Assembly (NCBI GenBank): GCA_900551655.1
Contig: URWM01000067.1
Coordinates: 1-7,696, forward strand
Length of the DNA: 7,696 bases
Origin: an uncultured Collinsella sp.
Lineage (GTDB): Bacteria; Actinomycetota; Coriobacteriia; Coriobacteriales; Coriobacteriaceae
Direction: 5' to 3'
The translations under genes were made by a program, and so were the position numbers. Below the pieces are notes generated by a model. It worked only from the letters and a program-made list of their open reading frames with translations, was not told the origin of the DNA and ran no database searches. This document shows positions 6,803 to 7,696 of the stretch, piece by piece (the first letter of the stretch is position 1; each line of letters opens with the position of its first letter).

Positions 6803-6877
6803 CGTCCAAACGTCAAGCTATTTTTCCCCAACGGGTCAATTTCGTAGGGCAAACGGTCAAAAAAGTCTGTTTGGACG
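6803..6877. repeat. 9-bp inverted repeat with 57-bp interior upstream of fba
   Basis: CGTCCAAAC (6803-6811) is the exact reverse complement of GTTTGGACG (6869-6877). The arms are 57 bases apart and enclose two and a half of the three direct repeats listed separately. It could be a long stem-loop, a looping site for a dimeric regulator, or chance. Confidence 0.4.
6807..6860 (+). promoter_or_regulatory. Three imperfect direct repeats, CAAACGGTCAA type, 21-22 bp apart
   Basis: CAAACGTCAA (6807-6816), CAACGGGTCAA (6829-6839) and CAAACGGTCAA (6850-6860) begin 22 and 21 bp apart, about two helical turns, so all three present the same face of the DNA. They lie about 70-125 bp upstream of the predicted aldolase transcription start, a usual place for activator sites. 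I do not recognise the regulator. Confidence 0.45.
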
Positions 6878-6917
6878 ATATTCGTGAACAAACGAACGTT
6901 TATGCTTGGGTGCGCCG

Positions 6918-6926
6918 TGGTAAAAT
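6918..6926 (+). promoter_or_regulatory. Extended -10 promoter of the aldolase gene
   Basis: TGGTAAAAT is an extended -10: TG, one base, then TAAAAT (5 of 6 to consensus). The start would be near 6933, giving a leader of about 34 bases. The -35 position shows only TTTATG (6899-6904, spacer 16), a poor match, as is common for extended -10 promoters. Just upstream is a small palindrome TTCGT-N6-ACGAA (6881-6896), which could bind a regulator. Confidence 0.5.
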
Positions 6927-6966
6927 CTCAGGCGTTATCGGAGCAACCTTACAGGAGGTTTCTTTT

Positions 6967-7652
6967 ATGCTCGTCAACGCAGCAGACATGCTCAAGAAGG
7001 CCGAGGCCGGCAAGTACGCTCTCGGTGCCTTCAACACCAACAACCTCGAGTGGACCCTGGCTATTCTCCAGGCCGCCGAGGAGGCCAAGTCTCCGCTGAT
7101 CCTTCAGTGCACCGCTGGTGCCGCTAAGTGGATGGGCGGTTTCAAGGTCTGCGCCGACATGGTCAAGGCTGCCGTCGAGGCCACGGGCGTTACCGTTCCC
7201 GTCGCCCTTCACCTCGATCACGGTTCTTACGAGGACTGCTTCAAGTGCATCGAGGCCGGCTTCACGTCCATCATGTATGACGGCTCTCACGAGGAGACCT
7301 TCCAGCTTAACCTCGACCGCACCAAGGAGCTCGTTGAGCTTGCCCACTCCAAGGGCATGTCCATCGAGGCCGAGGTCGGCGGCATCGGCGGCACCGAGGA
7401 CGGCGTGACCTCCAACGGCGAGCTCGCTGACCCCGCTGAGTGCAAGCAGATTGCTGACCTGGGCGTCGACTTCCTCGCCTGCGGCATCGGCAACATCCAC
7501 GGCGTGTATCCCGCCGACTGGGCTGGCCTTTCCTTCGAGCGTCTGGGCGAGATCAAGGCTCAGACCGGCGACCTGCCCCTCGTTCTGCACGGTGGCACCG
7601 GCATCCCCGAGGATCAGATCAAGAAGGCCATCTCCCTGGGCATCTCCAAGAT
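6967..7652 (+). CDS. fba: Class II fructose-bisphosphate aldolase, 3' end missing
   Basis: 229 residues are visible of an expected 285-300, including the last codon at 7651-7653, whose C is shared with the adapter. The enzyme splits fructose 1,6-bisphosphate into dihydroxyacetone phosphate and glyceraldehyde 3-phosphate in glycolysis and runs in reverse in gluconeogenesis. It is cytoplasmic and zinc-dependent. LHLDHGS carries the catalytic D84 and zinc ligand H85; EAEVGG (E136) and the zinc ligands H178 (GNIHGVY) and H208 (LHGGTG) are present. The start FNTNNLEWTLAILQAAEE closely resembles B. subtilis FbaA, favouring the FBP enzyme over tagatose-bisphosphate aldolases. A perfect AGGAGG (6953-6958) lies 8 bases before ATG. 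Codons are strikingly uniform (AAG, GAG, GGC, CTC, ATC), which suggests high expression compared with the genes upstream. The 194-bp spacer and own promoter suggest a separate unit. The missing part is lost to the library adapter, not mutation. Confidence 0.95.
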
Positions 7653-7696
7653 CTGTCTCTTATACACATCTCCGAGCCCACGAGACGTAGAGGAAT
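7653..7696 (-). other. Nextera i7/Read-2 adapter, reverse orientation (library artefact)
   Basis: This is the exact reverse complement of bases 4-47: mosaic end at 7653-7671, Read-2 linker at 7672-7686, index GTAGAGGA at 7687-7694, then AT from P7. The two ends therefore form a perfect 44-bp terminal inverted repeat of synthetic origin. It cuts the aldolase gene. Reading through it adds a false tail beginning CLLYTSPSPRD to the aldolase, and another frame gives SYTHLRAHET. The C at 7653 could belong to either the gene or the mosaic end. Confidence 0.98.

Noticed and set aside
6811..6860. TTGACC/TTGACG hexamers on the minus strand as -35 boxes of a divergent promoter
   Set aside because: No -10 element lies 16-18 bp downstream of any of them, and there is no minus-strand gene for a divergent promoter to serve.
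6803..6877. Riboswitch or CRISPR-like repeat array upstream of the aldolase
   Set aside because: Only three imperfect 10-11 bp repeats with 10-12 bp between them are present, the stretch lies upstream of the predicted promoter, and it matches no riboswitch pattern I know.
7451..7690. 79-codon + strand ORF at the right end
   Set aside because: It is out of frame within the aldolase gene and ends in adapter-coded residues.
1..7696. 44-bp perfect terminal inverted repeats suggesting a transposon or linear plasmid
   Set aside because: The repeats are Illumina Nextera adapter with index and P7 bases; no transposase or target duplication is present.

Overview
The window is a 7.6 kb piece of a GC-rich (roughly 60% by eye) bacterial genome flanked on both sides by sequencing-library DNA. 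Bases 1-47 and 7653-7696 are the Nextera (Tn5) i7/Read-2 adapter with the 19-bp mosaic end, so the biological insert is about 48-7652. The proteins look like those of a gut coriobacterium of the Collinsella type (Actinomycetota): GC-rich codon use, Gram-positive-style long Rel, a B. subtilis-like class II FBA and strong purine-rich Shine-Dalgarno sequences. This assignment is an inference without a database search.

Layout, all genes on the + strand. 48-288 is a leader with a perfect 13-bp palindrome abutting a TATAAT box. 289-354 is a possible 21-codon leader peptide overlapping the start of recJ. 341-3628 encodes a 1095-aa fusion of a complete RecJ-type 5'-3' single-strand exonuclease to a RecQ-like superfamily 2 helicase. 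Fifteen bases later, 3644-6004 encodes a 786-aa bifunctional (p)ppGpp synthetase/hydrolase (Rel) with HD, synthetase, TGS, zinc-finger and ACT regions. A perfect 12-bp hairpin (6041-6068) separates it from 6089-6772, a glyoxalase-II-like metallo-beta-lactamase hydrolase. After a 194-bp AT-richer spacer with three spaced direct repeats, a long-range inverted repeat and an extended -10 promoter, 6967-7652 is the 5' three quarters of a class II fructose-bisphosphate aldolase gene cut by the right adapter.

Functionally, the first two genes form a likely repair and stringent-response operon. The order recJ-rel-hydrolase resembles the recJ-apt-rel-dtd-hydrolase neighbourhood known from Firmicutes, with apt and dtd absent here. 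The aldolase appears to be a separate, highly expressed glycolytic transcription unit. The point of most biological interest is the exonuclease-helicase fusion, followed by the unexplained regulatory repeats upstream of recJ and of the aldolase. I see no CRISPR array, insertion sequence, tRNA or rRNA.
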